64,000 nt of DNA from UBA6170 sp034429975 (GCA_034429975.1 DAOUFM010000135.1:143583-207582), one strand, 5' to 3'; positions 7,168-16,718 are shown, counted from the first letter of the stretch. Translations and numbers: made by a program. Notes: generated from the letters alone by a model not told the origin.

Positions 7168-9808
7168 TTTTTTTCAAGGATGAAACTACCTCATCGAGGA
7201 GGATATTTTCGTGCTCCACCGAAAGGATCTCTTCATTCAACCAGGCTTTTCGTAAACGCGACAATATTTCTTTATACACAGGGCCAGGAGGAATCCCTAA
7301 TTTCTGTAAATCCTCTCCACTGGTGAATGGTTTTACTTTTTTCCAATGAGTAATGTATTTTTTAATAGTATGAGAGATTTGCGTATTTTCCAGGGTATGG
7401 TAAAGAATAAATAAAACCTGAATTGGAAGAGTGTCTAAATATTCAGTGATCTCGCTGGGTTTTGAATGTAGAATTTTTTTAATATTTTTTAGTGCTTGTT
7501 GAGCTTTCCTACTGGAGTCAGTTATGATTGCAGGAGTTCTTAATCGTTTACAGATCGGCTTAGGATTTGTTTCTAAATACATAAACCAGGTTAGATATGC
7601 CAGAACTGTGTTGATTTTTGTCGTTCCGTAATTGAGAGGCATTTGCCAGAATGGATCGATCGCTACATTATTAATCCTGATTATCTTGTCAATTATTTCT
7701 GAGGTTATGTAAAGATTGGACTGTATTTGGTGGAGAAAATTTAATTCCTGTAATCTCAATAAAGCGGGTTTGGGGTTGGCTTCTGACAGGATTAAGTTTA
7801 ATTCGTGCCTTAATCGATCTCCAGAAACCTGGTTGATTAAATCGCGTGCTTCTTCGAGCAACTGAAAAGTACGATCTTCAATATGAAAATTAAAGCGTTG
7901 TTCAAATCGAATTGCCCGGATTAATCTGGTTGGATCATCCACAAATGATAATGAATGTAAAACTTTAATCAACCCGGATTGCAAATCTTCATATCCACCC
8001 CAATAATCGTACAAATCACCGTAATGAGTGCCGTCCAACCTTAATGCCAACGTATTGATGGTAAAGTCACGGCGATGTAAATCCAATTTAATGCTGCTGC
8101 GTTCAACTTGCGGCAGTGCGGTTGGAAAATCATAAAATTCGGTCCGGGCGCTGATAAGGTCTAAATTTTCTGGTAATTCTTTCAGTGGCAAATCGATAAA
8201 ATCTGGAACGTTTTTTACCAATTTCTGATGAATATTCAGAATTTCCCATTTTGCTGTTCCAAATCGTTTGTGTGTATTTACCTTTCCACCATAGGCTTTC
8301 GCCAGGGATTGAGCAAATTGAATAGCATCCCCTTCGACCACAATATCAAAGTCTAGTGAAGGGCGATTGAGGATTAAATCTCTCACAAACCCACCAACGA
8401 TATAAATAGCTGTTTTCTGTTGATGAGCATGATTAGCGATCATTTTAAGTAAGGCAATATGAGCTTTTGGTAAAGCGGAATTAAGCCTGGAAGCCAGGTT
8501 TTTCTTTTCGACAAAAGAGGTTTTGGTTTTACTCAGAGCTTTGAGCAAATCGGTTCGGGTAATAATCCCGACAATTTCATCAGAGGATGGATCGACTACT
8601 GGAATTTGTCCCCAGCCTGATTCTGTCATCACTTGTTGGATTTCTGTCAGTGAATCTTTTGTACTGACCGAAATATCGCCTGGTTCCATCAGGCTGGAAG
8701 CTGTCAGGTTTAATTTGTGGAAAATCGCTCTTTCAACGCTGCGCCGATTGAGCAATCCAACAATTTTCCCTTTCGAAACCACCGGATAACCTTCGTAGCC
8801 ATAACGTTTCATCATTGAAAAGGCTTCTTCGGCGCTGGTTTGTGGTGTAATCAGACGGGGTTGCTTCGACATAATTTGGACGGCAGTAATTGCCGGTTGG
8901 ACCAATTCATGTAATTTTTCGATCAATTTTTTGTAAACTTGTTCAATTTTTGGTTGGCCATCTTCAACTTGAATCAGAGCTGCAGCCGCTCGTGGGTGAC
9001 CACCCCCTCCAAATTGATTGGCGATCATCCCAACATTTATTTGGTCAGTGGTTGATCTGGCAATCAAGCGGATTCCTTCCTGAGTTTGAACCAACAAAAA
9101 TAAAGCTTCCGGGTCCAATAAATCCCGAATCTTATGGGCTATGCTTGAAATCTCCTCATCCAAATCTGTAGCATCCGCCATTGAAGTGACAATCCTGTTA
9201 TTGTGGATATCAAAGTATTGAGTTTTCAACAATAGCCGGTCATAAACGTCTCTCTGTTGATCTGTCAGTGGTGGGTTAAGATACTGGTTTGCGATTGCCA
9301 AACTGGCCCCGCACTCCAGTAAGTAGGCTGCAGCTAACAAATCCCTGGGGGTTGTATTTGCGTAGGATAACGAACCTGTATCCTCGTAAATACCCAAAAG
9401 AAAAAGCGTGGACATGAATATGGAGAGGTTCCCATTCCTTCTCTTAATTTCTTCAACCAGGATAGTTGTGCAGGATCCTGTATTTTCAAAAACAGTTGTC
9501 CATTTTTCTGGTAAAGTTTTCTTCTTTTGATGATGGTCAATAACATGAACGGTTGTGTCTTTATTAATCCCTTTTAAAGTAACCAGTGCCTGCGTGTCAA
9601 CCAGGATAACATGATCAATTTTTATGGGAGCAACTTCTTTGAATTGATGGATTGGCAATTCGTTCCCGCACAAATCCAGATACGATTTGACATTGCGATT
9701 GATCCGATTCGGTAAAATGGCAACCGCATCGGGTTCTAAATGGGCGGTTGCTGTTAAAGATGCAATAGCATCAAAATCCGCCTGTTCATGGGTGAGAATG
9801 ATCTGCAT
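7148..9808 (-). CDS. DHH phosphoesterase - CBS pair - tRNA nucleotidyltransferase fusion (CCA/A-adding enzyme)
   Basis: 886-aa multidomain protein. Residues about 1-300 form a DHH/DHHA1 unit (THEQADFDA, DHHQKK, EDTGSL, GGGHPRAAAA). About 305-430 hold two CBS domains, likely adenine-nucleotide sensors. About 455-880 form a class II polymerase-beta-like tRNA nucleotidyltransferase (YIVGGFVRDLIL and the DFDIVVEG metal-binding Asp pair). Relatives in Aquifex, Deinococcus and other deep lineages add A or CCA to tRNA 3' ends; the DHH part may trim nucleotides. The tRNAs in this window lack encoded CCA, which fits. The ATG at 9808 lacks a Shine-Dalgarno but sits six bases after a TAAAAT box, so it may be leaderless. 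Confidence 0.9.
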   Translation of the reverse strand: MQIILTHEQADFDAIASLTATAHLEPDAVAILPNRINRNVKSYLDLCGNELPIHQFKEVAPIKIDHVILVDTQALVTLKGINKDTTVHVIDHHQKKKTLPEKWTTVFENTGSCTTILVEEIKRRNGNLSIFMSTLFLLGIYEDTGSLSYANTTPRDLLAAAYLLECGASLAIANQYLNPPLTDQQRDVYDRLLLKTQYFDIHNNRIVTSMADATDLDEEISSIAHKIRDLLDPEALFLLVQTQEGIRLIARSTTDQINVGMIANQFGGGGHPRAAAALIQVEDGQPKIEQVYKKLIEKLHELVQPAITAVQIMSKQPRLITPQTSAEEAFSMMKRYGYEGYPVVSKGKIVGLLNRRSVERAIFHKLNLTASSLMEPGDISVSTKDSLTEIQQVMTESGWGQIPVVDPSSDEIVGIITRTDLLKALSKTKTSFVEKKNLASRLNSALPKAHIALLKMIANHAHQQKTAIYIVGGFVRDLILNRPSLDFDIVVEGDAIQFAQSLAKAYGGKVNTHKRFGTAKWEILNIHQKLVKNVPDFIDLPLKELPENLDLISARTEFYDFPTALPQVERSSIKLDLHRRDFTINTLALRLDGTHYGDLYDYWGGYEDLQSGLIKVLHSLSFVDDPTRLIRAIRFEQRFNFHIEDRTFQLLEEARDLINQVSGDRLRHELNLILSEANPKPALLRLQELNFLHQIQSNLYITSEIIDKIIRINNVAIDPFWQMPLNYGTTKINTVLAYLTWFMYLETNPKPICKRLRTPAIITDSSRKAQQALKNIKKILHSKPSEITEYLDTLPIQVLFILYHTLENTQISHTIKKYITHWKKVKPFTSGEDLQKLGIPPGPVYKEILSRLRKAWLNEEILSVEHENILLDEVVSSLKKNEGSLQ

Positions 9809-9814
9809 AATTTC

Positions 9815-9820
9815 ATTTTA
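9815..9820 (-). promoter_or_regulatory. -10 box (TAAAAT) of a probable leaderless promoter
   Basis: On the minus strand, TAAAAT ends exactly six bases before the ATG at 9808, with no Shine-Dalgarno between. A second TAAAAT lies at 9823-9828. No clear -35 is seen. Confidence 0.45.
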
Positions 9821-9854
9821 TCATTTTATGAAAGGCAGAGGCTCTATGTTTTGA

Positions 9855-9882
9855 TTGAAAAACGATCATCTTTTGGTATGAT
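9855..9882 (+). promoter_or_regulatory. Sigma-70 type promoter of the moeB-like gene
   Basis: TTGAAA (9855-9860), 16-base spacer, and TATGAT (9877-9882) preceded by TGG, an extended -10. The start codon at 9901 follows a GGAG at 9891-9894. Confidence 0.7.
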
Positions 9883-9900
9883 TTAAATTTGGAGACAAAA

Positions 9901-11043
9901 ATGAAATCGATATTAAACCAGGAAGAAATTTTGCGGTATTCAAGACATTTGCTCATCCCGCAAGTTGGGCTGAAAGGTCAAGAAAAATTAAAAAACGCAA
10001 GTGTGTTAATTGTGGGAACAGGAGGGCTTGGTTCACCAATTTCCTTGTATTTGGCTGCAGCCGGTATTGGAAAAATTGGGCTGGTGGATTTTGATGTGGT
10101 GGAAGAGTCGAACCTACAGAGGCAGGTGATTCATACGACTACGAAAGTTGGTCTTCCAAAGGTTGATTCTGCTAAACACTTTTTGGAAGATCTTAACCCG
10201 TTTATTGAAATAAAAACATTTAATGAAACAATTACAGCAGAAAATGTTGAAAGAATAGCGGATGGATTTCAAGTGATTGTGGATGGGTCAGATAATTTTT
10301 CCACCCGCTATTTATTAAATGATTATTGTGTTTTCAATAAAAAGCCATATGTATATGGGTCGATTTTTAGATTTGAAGGCCAGGTAAGTGTGTTTGATGC
10401 CCAATATGGTCCCTGTTACCGTTGCATTTTTCCTGAACCTCCTCCGCCTGGGATTGTTCCAACCTGTGGAGAAGGTGGAGTATTTGGAGTATTACCAGGA
10501 ACAATTGGTACTTTTCAAGCTACTGAGGTAATCAAATTAATATTAGGGTTGGGGGAAAATCCCTTTGGAAAATTGTATCTTTATGATGCGATTGATTTAT
10601 CCATCCAGACAATTAAATTAAAGAAAAACCCAAACTGTAAAGTTTGTGGAGATCATCCCGAAATTACCACTTTACAAGACACTCAATTTTTTTGTGAGGT
10701 CCACTCTCAGGACCCTAAACCACATGCTGAATGGGAGTGGGATGCTGGAGAGCTTAAAGAGGCTTTAGATCGAGGTGTTGAATTGCGACTGGTGGATGTG
10801 CGCGATCCTGTAGAACAGGAGGTGGTGGTCCTGCCGCAAAGTGAGAATATACCCTATGAAAGAATCAAAGCTGAATTATTTGAGAATAATAATGTGCCTA
10901 TTATTTTTTATTGCCGGAATGGAACTCGTTCCGGAAGGATCGTTAGAAAATTGAGAAACCTGGGTTTTACGAACGTCTATAATTTGTCGGGAGGAACCAA
11001 TACCTGGGTGAGAGAAATTAATAAAGAATTATTTGCATATTAA
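9901..11043 (+). CDS. moeB: MoeB/ThiF-type adenylyltransferase with C-terminal rhodanese domain
   Basis: 380-aa E1-like enzyme (MoeZ/Uba4 layout). The N-terminal Rossmann fold has the ATP-binding GTGGLGSP near residue 40 and an acidic LVDFDVVEESNLQRQ segment. Zinc-binding pairs CYRC and CKVC are present. The catalytic cysteine region is PTCGEGG. Residues about 280-375 form a rhodanese domain with active-site loop CRNGTRS. Such proteins adenylate and thiocarboxylate the C-terminal Gly of MoaD/ThiS-like sulfur carriers for molybdopterin, thiamine or tRNA thiolation. A TTG at 9889 is in frame but overlaps the GGAG Shine-Dalgarno, so the ATG at 9901 is preferred. MoeA genes at 56790 and 58041 support a molybdopterin role. 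Confidence 0.9.
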   Translation: MKSILNQEEILRYSRHLLIPQVGLKGQEKLKNASVLIVGTGGLGSPISLYLAAAGIGKIGLVDFDVVEESNLQRQVIHTTTKVGLPKVDSAKHFLEDLNPFIEIKTFNETITAENVERIADGFQVIVDGSDNFSTRYLLNDYCVFNKKPYVYGSIFRFEGQVSVFDAQYGPCYRCIFPEPPPPGIVPTCGEGGVFGVLPGTIGTFQATEVIKLILGLGENPFGKLYLYDAIDLSIQTIKLKKNPNCKVCGDHPEITTLQDTQFFCEVHSQDPKPHAEWEWDAGELKEALDRGVELRLVDVRDPVEQEVVVLPQSENIPYERIKAELFENNNVPIIFYCRNGTRSGRIVRKLRNLGFTNVYNLSGGTNTWVREINKELFAY

Positions 11044-11068
11044 TTTAGGCTTAGGAAGAAAAAGAGTT

Positions 11069-11923
11069 ATGGAGAAGAAAAATTCTATTTTAGCTGTTCT
11101 GGCGCATCCAGATGATGAAACCTTTGGTATGGGTGGTACCCTCGCCAAATATGCACATGAAGGCGTGGATGTTTATTTAATCTGCGCTACCCGAGGTGAA
11201 GTGGGTGAGATGGAAGAGAAATACCTTAAGGGTTTTAAAACTCCTGCTGAACGGCGCGAATATGAGCTACGTTGTGCTGCAAAAAATCTTGGGTTAAAGG
11301 AAGTGATTTTTTTAAATTACCGTGATTCAGGAATGGCTGGGTCGAAACACAATTTGGAACCCAATTCCTTGTTTTCAGCTAATTTGGATCAGGTAGCAAG
11401 CGAAATTGTTCAGAATATTCGGCGTATCCGCCCAACGATTATCCTCACATTTGATCCAATCGGCGGATACAGACATCCGGATCATATCAAAGTACATGAA
11501 GCCACAGTGAAAGCTTTTCGGTTGGCTGCGGACCCTGATTATCAGGATGACTTAAATCAGCCTGCTTATCAAACCCAAAAATTGTATTACCACAGCATCT
11601 CGAAGAAATTCCTAAAGTGGACAGTACGAATATTAAAAATTGTGGGTAAAGATCCCCGAAAATTCGGAAAGAATCAAGATATTGATTTAGTTTCAATTAC
11701 TGAAGTTGATTTTCCTACTCATGCCATTATAAATTATGCTAAGGTCGCTGCATTGCGAAATGAAGCCTCAGCCTGTCATTCCAGTCAGGGTGGGAGTAAG
11801 ATGAGCGGTGGTTTGATGGGGTGGTTGCAACGTTTGTTGGGCAGTAAAGACCGTTTCATGCGCGCATTTCCGGAACCTAAACCGGGCGACCCAATAGAAA
11901 GAGATTTATTTCAAGGTATATGA
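11069..11923 (+). CDS. PIG-L/LmbE family zinc deacetylase
   Basis: 284 aa from the ATG at 11069. Zinc ligands are visible in the N-terminal AHPDDE motif (LAVLAHPDDETFGMGGT) and in GYRHPDHIKVHE near the middle; both are hallmarks of LmbE-like N-acetylglucosaminyl deacetylases such as MshB and BshB. The substrate may be an N-acetylated sugar conjugate, but no thiol-synthesis partner gene is nearby. The C-terminal end carries a family-typical sequence after a Ser-Gln-Gly-Gly stretch. An in-frame earlier start at 11033 would overlap moeB and lacks support. It lies 25 bases after moeB and is probably cotranscribed. Confidence 0.88.
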   Translation: MEKKNSILAVLAHPDDETFGMGGTLAKYAHEGVDVYLICATRGEVGEMEEKYLKGFKTPAERREYELRCAAKNLGLKEVIFLNYRDSGMAGSKHNLEPNSLFSANLDQVASEIVQNIRRIRPTIILTFDPIGGYRHPDHIKVHEATVKAFRLAADPDYQDDLNQPAYQTQKLYYHSISKKFLKWTVRILKIVGKDPRKFGKNQDIDLVSITEVDFPTHAIINYAKVAALRNEASACHSSQGGSKMSGGLMGWLQRLLGSKDRFMRAFPEPKPGDPIERDLFQGI

Positions 11924-11932
11924 GTTTCATTA

Positions 11933-11976
11933 AAATCTGAAAGAGGTCCTCGTACGATCGAACCTCTCTCAGATTT
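11933..11976. terminator. Convergent terminator hairpin between the LmbE gene and clpB
   Basis: AAATCTGA-A-AGAGGT pairs with ACCTCT-C-TCAGATTT, a 15-position stem with one mismatch. It lies between the converging 3' ends and could end transcripts on both strands, though the T-run is short. Confidence 0.7.
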
Positions 11977-11992
11977 AAGACGTTAAATTTTT

Positions 11993-14554
11993 TTAAACTT
12001 CAAAAACGAGATGGTTATTCTCACGTTTGACTTTAATCTGTTGCCCATCCTTAATCTCAGATGTCAGCAATTTCATGGCTAATGGGTCCATCAATTCCCG
12101 TTGTATCGCACGTTTCAAAGGACGGGCTCCATAATCCGGATCATAACCCACTTCAGACAGATAATCGATTGCATCCGGTTCGACTTCCAGCGATAATCCA
12201 TGTTCTTTAATTCGATCGATCATTAAATCTAATTGAATTTTTATAATTTGCTGTAAATCGTCTTTACTCAAGCGATGAAATATGATAATTTCATCAATGC
12301 GGTTTAGAAATTCTGGTCTGAAACTTTTTTGTAAGATTTCCTGCACTTTCTCCCGGCTAATGTTTTCCTCCAGATACCAGATATCACCCCCCAAATTACT
12401 GGTCATGATAACGACAGTATTTTTAAAGTCAACTGTTCTACCCTGGCCATCCGTTAGGCGACCATCATCCAGTAGTTGCAGTAAGATATTGAAAACGTCT
12501 GGGTGTGCTTTTTCAATCTCATCAAATAAAATGACGCTATAAGGCCGGCGACGAACAGCTTCGGTCAATTGACCGCCTTCATCATATCCAATATATCCAG
12601 GAGGAGCGCCGACCAGCCTTGAGGTGGTATGTTTCTCTTGATATTCACTCATATCAATTCGAATCATCGCATGTTCGTCATTAAAAAGGAATTCAGCCAG
12701 CGCACGCGCGAGTTCTGTTTTTCCTACTCCTGTTGGTCCTAGAAAAATGAAAGAACCAATCGGACGATTTGGATCCTGTAATCCAGCTCTTGCCCGACGA
12801 ACTGCATTTGAAACAATATTGATTGCTTCGTTTTGCCCAACTACGCGTTTATGCAACGCTTTTTCCATATCAATCAACCGTTGCATTTCAGCTTCCAAAA
12901 GACGGGTAACCGGAATACCAGACCAACGAGAAACAACACCAGCGATTTCTTCTGCATCCACTTCTTCTTTAAGTAAAGCTGAATGCGATTGCAATTCCTG
13001 AATATTCTTTTCAGCGAGCATTCGTTTTTCCAACAAATCCCGAAGAGTGCCATAGCGTAAACGAGCTGCCTTTTCCAAATCCGAGACTCTCTCAGCTCGT
13101 TCAATTTCTAAGTTCGTTTGTTCAATTTTTTCCTTAATTTCCCGTAATTCTGAAATAGCTGTCTTTTCCAAATTCCAACGGGCGGTTAATTGGCTGGATT
13201 CTTCGCGAAGGTTAGCCAGATCCTGTTCAATTTTCTTTAAGCGCTCTTTGCTGGCTGTATCCGTTTCTTTTAGTAAAGCTTCCCTTTCAATTTCAAGCTG
13301 CATAATGTCCCGATCGATCTCGTCCAAAGCTTGAGGTTTTGAATCGATTTCAGTTCGTAAACGGGCAGCCGCTTCATCAATCAGGTCAATGGCTTTGTCA
13401 GGCAACTTTCGATCTGTAATGTAACGGTTCGAAAGTGTTGCCGCTGCAATCACGGCGGAATCAGTAATCCTGACGCCATGATGGACCTCGTACCTTTCTT
13501 TTAATCCTCTTAAAATGCTGATTGTATCTTCAACGGTGGGTTCTTTGATCAACACTGGTTGAAAACGCCGCTCTAAGGCAGCATCCTTCTCAACATGTTT
13601 TCGGTATTCATCCAGCGTCGTTGCACCGATCATATGTAATTCACCACGAGCTAACATTGGTTTTAACATGTTTCCTGCATCCATCGCTCCTTCGGCTGCT
13701 CCAGCGCCGATGACGGTATGCATTTCATCGATGAACAGAATAATCTGACCTTCGGCATTTTGAATTTCTTTCAAGACTGCTTTTAGCCTTTCTTCAAATT
13801 CACCGCGATACTTTGCCCCCGCTACCAATGCACCCATATCCAGTTGAAACAAGGTTTTATTTTTTAGCCCCTCGGGAACATCCCCATTCACAATTCTTTG
13901 GGCGAGCCCCTCGATTACTGCCGTTTTTCCAACTCCGGGTTCACCAATTAAAGCGGGATTATTTTTACTCCGCCGTGAAAGAATTTGAATGATCCTCCGG
14001 ATCTCTTCATCTCTACCAATGACAGGGTCTAATTTTCCTTGGCGAGCCATGGAGGTTAGGTCACGACCGTATTTTTGTAATGCCTGATAAGTATCCTCAG
14101 GGTTTTGACTCGTGACTCTTTGGCTTCCTCTAACTTCGAAAAGGGCCTTTAGAACTGCATCCTTGGTGATACCGTACTGTTTTAGTAGCGCTGCTTCCGT
14201 ACTTTCAGTTAATGCCAATAAAATATGTTCTGTCGAAACATATTCATCCTTCATCCCTTTTGAGAATTTTTCAGCGTTATTTAGTGTATCAACAGCCGGC
14301 TTTGAAAGGCCTATTTGACCACTCGAACCAAAAACTTTAGATCGTTTATCTAATTCCTTATTAATTTCTTCCTGAAGTGCGACCACGCTCCCTGAAATTT
14401 TTGTGATAATTGCAGGAACGATACTATCTTCCTGTTTGATTAATGCCGCCATTAAATGAATATTCTCAATCAATTGATGATTGTTTGCTAAAGCAATTTC
14501 CTGAGAATTAAGGACGGCTTGCTGAGCTTTTTGTGTAAATTTTTCCAGATCCAT
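11993..14554 (-). CDS. clpB: ATP-dependent chaperone ClpB
   Basis: 853-aa Hsp100 disaggregase of normal length. The N-domain is followed by AAA+ module 1 (Walker A GEPGVGKT, Walker B ILFIDEMHT), the coiled middle domain (about 405-520) and AAA+ module 2 (GPTGVGKT, VILFDEIEKAHPDVF). The C-terminus holds the usual GARPLKRAIQRELMDPLA sensor-2 region. It works with DnaK to dissolve protein aggregates in the cytoplasm. The ATG is preceded by CAGGAG. No CIRCE element is seen; an inverted repeat flanks the promoter region at 14572-14628. Confidence 0.97.
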   Translation of the reverse strand: MDLEKFTQKAQQAVLNSQEIALANNHQLIENIHLMAALIKQEDSIVPAIITKISGSVVALQEEINKELDKRSKVFGSSGQIGLSKPAVDTLNNAEKFSKGMKDEYVSTEHILLALTESTEAALLKQYGITKDAVLKALFEVRGSQRVTSQNPEDTYQALQKYGRDLTSMARQGKLDPVIGRDEEIRRIIQILSRRSKNNPALIGEPGVGKTAVIEGLAQRIVNGDVPEGLKNKTLFQLDMGALVAGAKYRGEFEERLKAVLKEIQNAEGQIILFIDEMHTVIGAGAAEGAMDAGNMLKPMLARGELHMIGATTLDEYRKHVEKDAALERRFQPVLIKEPTVEDTISILRGLKERYEVHHGVRITDSAVIAAATLSNRYITDRKLPDKAIDLIDEAAARLRTEIDSKPQALDEIDRDIMQLEIEREALLKETDTASKERLKKIEQDLANLREESSQLTARWNLEKTAISELREIKEKIEQTNLEIERAERVSDLEKAARLRYGTLRDLLEKRMLAEKNIQELQSHSALLKEEVDAEEIAGVVSRWSGIPVTRLLEAEMQRLIDMEKALHKRVVGQNEAINIVSNAVRRARAGLQDPNRPIGSFIFLGPTGVGKTELARALAEFLFNDEHAMIRIDMSEYQEKHTTSRLVGAPPGYIGYDEGGQLTEAVRRRPYSVILFDEIEKAHPDVFNILLQLLDDGRLTDGQGRTVDFKNTVVIMTSNLGGDIWYLEENISREKVQEILQKSFRPEFLNRIDEIIIFHRLSKDDLQQIIKIQLDLMIDRIKEHGLSLEVEPDAIDYLSEVGYDPDYGARPLKRAIQRELMDPLAMKLLTSEIKDGQQIKVKRENNHLVFEV

Positions 14555-14571
14555 ATTAAAACTCCTGACAA

Positions 14572-14628
14572 ACTATTTGTTCAATTTTATTTTACGGATT
14601 GATTGTCAATACCAGATTAACAAATAGT
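14572..14628. promoter_or_regulatory. Inverted repeat flanking the clpB promoter region
   Basis: ACTATTTGTT (14572-14581) and AACAAATAGT (14619-14628) are perfect 10-base inverted copies 37 bases apart. Between them lies a minus-strand TTGACA (plus 14604-14609) and AT-rich -10 candidates. The copy nearest the gene lies next to the Shine-Dalgarno. It may be a repressor-loop operator or a long-range RNA stem. Confidence 0.5.
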
Positions 14629-14662
14629 AAGAATTCTATATGATCGATCAGGAAACTTATTT

Positions 14663-15742
14663 TTACAGCCTTATGATTGCACCACAAAATTCACATTTAA
14701 ATTGATCCATTCCTCGCAAAACGGGAATTGAAATAGTCGCTCCACATTGAGGGCATATTGTTGGTGCATTTTTTACTTTATCAATAACTTCCTGGTCCAA
14801 TTCTTTGGTGCGTTTTTCAATAAATTCGCCAGCGATTACACTGTTGAGTAAACCTTTCCAATCATCACAGTCTTGATTAAAAATGTGAAATTGAGTATTT
14901 GAATATTGTGCACCTGAACCGAAATTAATTTCGAGAAAATCCTGGTTTTTAAAGACTCCTTGTTTAGAAGCTTTGATTGTTTCAACATATTGCAGGGGTA
15001 TATCGACCAACAATTCCTGCTTGAGTTCTCTTTCTTTGGTGATAAAAAGAATTTTCTTTGTGGCAACTTCTTCCTTTTGCTCAAAAAGCAGGCGTTGATC
15101 GGTTAAATACAAAGTTCCTTCAGGGTCGGATTTATCTTCTTTCCCATCTTTCGTCCAGACAGCTTTCACACCCATGATCAAAAATTCTTGTGCAAGAAGA
15201 GATATATTCGAAGTTTTAAATTCTTTGATCGTCCATTCGATAGCCTGGAGGTTACGTAAATATTTATTTAATTCTGAATCAAAGGCGTTATAAAGACCGC
15301 GTAACATGTTTTCAGACGCGTTAACTTTTTGTTGTAAGTTTTTAACACTCACGTTAAGAGGGGTTAAAATTTGGCGCGATAAAGCCACATTGTTTGAATT
15401 TGAGGATGCCCTGACCAATTGTGATTCAAGCTGATTTATTTCAGCTTTAAGATGAATACTTTCTTGATTGGCTCGGACCTTTACATTTGTGTAAATGGGT
15501 GACCATCTTGTTTGAAAGTCTTGAGCCTTTTGTTCCAGGCTGGTATCAAAAATGTAATTGTTCGATCGTAGGTCGCTAATTCTGCTACCCAGTCCTTTAA
15601 CTTTATTCTGGATTTCTTCTACTCGATCGATGATGGTCGACAAATTCACTTTTTTTTGCAAATCATTCACATCTCGTTGGGCCGTTGCCAGATCCTTTTT
15701 TAGTTGATCTAATGGTGAAATTGGTGTTGGTGTTTGAGCCAT
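14663..15742 (-). CDS. Coiled-coil protein with PH/GRAM-like segment and C-terminal zinc ribbon, unknown function
   Basis: 359 aa from the ATG at 15742, which follows a strong GGAGAGG. Residues about 10-180 are predicted coiled coil. A segment with LYLTDQRLLFEQK and ETIKASKQGVFKNQDFLEI resembles bacterial PH/GRAM-like domains. The last 40 residues form a zinc ribbon with CPQC and CEFC pairs. There is no signal peptide or membrane helix, so it is probably cytoplasmic or peripheral. It is 13 bases downstream of the CHAD gene and likely shares its operon. An in-frame ATG at 15793 would overlap the CHAD gene and lacks a Shine-Dalgarno. No known family name fits the whole protein. Confidence 0.75.
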   Translation of the reverse strand: MAQTPTPISPLDQLKKDLATAQRDVNDLQKKVNLSTIIDRVEEIQNKVKGLGSRISDLRSNNYIFDTSLEQKAQDFQTRWSPIYTNVKVRANQESIHLKAEINQLESQLVRASSNSNNVALSRQILTPLNVSVKNLQQKVNASENMLRGLYNAFDSELNKYLRNLQAIEWTIKEFKTSNISLLAQEFLIMGVKAVWTKDGKEDKSDPEGTLYLTDQRLLFEQKEEVATKKILFITKERELKQELLVDIPLQYVETIKASKQGVFKNQDFLEINFGSGAQYSNTQFHIFNQDCDDWKGLLNSVIAGEFIEKRTKELDQEVIDKVKNAPTICPQCGATISIPVLRGMDQFKCEFCGAIIRL

Positions 15743-15755
15743 TTTTTCCTCTCCT

Positions 15756-16718
15756 TTAAATAATATTGGATGATTGTTGTTGTGTAAAAACAAGCGATAA
15801 ATTGGTCCATAATTGATTCTGAAAATGATAATTCCACTTCTCTAAAAACTTTTCATGGCGGTCTTTTTTAAGTTTGGTCACATCTTCCAGCAGATAAATT
15901 ATTCCTGGCCTTATAAAATTAAATGGACCTGATTGTCCATAAAATTTTGTAATTCTAAGCTTTTCTTTTTCAAGAAACTTATTTAAATCCGATATCCAAA
16001 CATCATAATCATGAATTTCTCCTAAATCATCCTGGAATTTCTTGAAAATCTCCAAAAACAATGATAAATCAGGATGGATTGGTAGGAAAAGTTCAGTTGT
16101 ATATCGAAGATTTTTTAGCGCTATTCGGAGATTATGCAATGCGCCACTTTGATCTAAATTTGTTATAAATGGGACAAAAGAAAAGCAAACTTTAATAAGT
16201 TCTTCAATATTTTCAGAAGCAATTATATTTAAGGAATCTGGTGGAATAAAACTTTCAGAAGAGAACGGATTTTGACTAATAAATGATTTCATTTCAGAAA
16301 TCGTTCCTTCTTTTTCAAATCGGAGGATTGCACTTCTTACCAAGTCCTGTTTTTTATCTCTTTGTTGAACTTTACGAAGATGCAATCTTTGTAATCCTGG
16401 CAGATATTTTTTATCCGCAATGTTTGATATCTCATTTTCTAAAAATTTTATTTGTACATCCAAGTCTCTGATTTTTGTTAAAGACTTGGTTAGGTTTTTA
16501 AGAGAATTCACCCATCTTTTTGTTGATTTCTTGCCCAGAAATGGTGAAAAAACAGAAAGTGTATTCCGAATTCTGCGAGACATAACCCGGGTATGATGGA
16601 GGAATTCAATGTTGCCATCATAAAGTACTCCTTCCATCTGATTTTCCAGATATAAAACCTGATTGCTTAAAAGGTTTGAAACATAAGTTTTAATTACAGT
16701 CGTTTCTGAATTTTCCAA
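15756..16718 (-). CDS. CHAD domain protein
   Basis: 320 aa made of one CHAD (conserved histidine alpha-helical domain). The motifs include HHTRVMSRRIRNTLSVFSPF in the N-terminal half and LHNLRIALKNLRYTTELF in the second half, both rich in the conserved His, Arg and Lys residues. CHAD domains of other bacteria bind polyphosphate. The start is TTG at 16718, with GGAG five bases upstream. It lies next to phoU and pstB, which suggests a link to phosphate storage or uptake. This functional link is inferred from position and family. Confidence 0.87.
   Translation of the reverse strand: MENSETTVIKTYVSNLLSNQVLYLENQMEGVLYDGNIEFLHHTRVMSRRIRNTLSVFSPFLGKKSTKRWVNSLKNLTKSLTKIRDLDVQIKFLENEISNIADKKYLPGLQRLHLRKVQQRDKKQDLVRSAILRFEKEGTISEMKSFISQNPFSSESFIPPDSLNIIASENIEELIKVCFSFVPFITNLDQSGALHNLRIALKNLRYTTELFLPIHPDLSLFLEIFKKFQDDLGEIHDYDVWISDLNKFLEKEKLRITKFYGQSGPFNFIRPGIIYLLEDVTKLKKDRHEKFLEKWNYHFQNQLWTNLSLVFTQQQSSNII

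Noticed and set aside
14555..14640. CIRCE heat-shock element before clpB
   Set aside because: The TTAGCACTC-N9-GAGTGCTAA pattern is absent; only the ACTATTTGTT inverted repeat was found.
15743..15793. Longer start of the coiled-coil zinc-ribbon gene at 15793
   Set aside because: It overlaps the CHAD gene and lacks a Shine-Dalgarno; the ATG at 15742 follows GGAGAGG.
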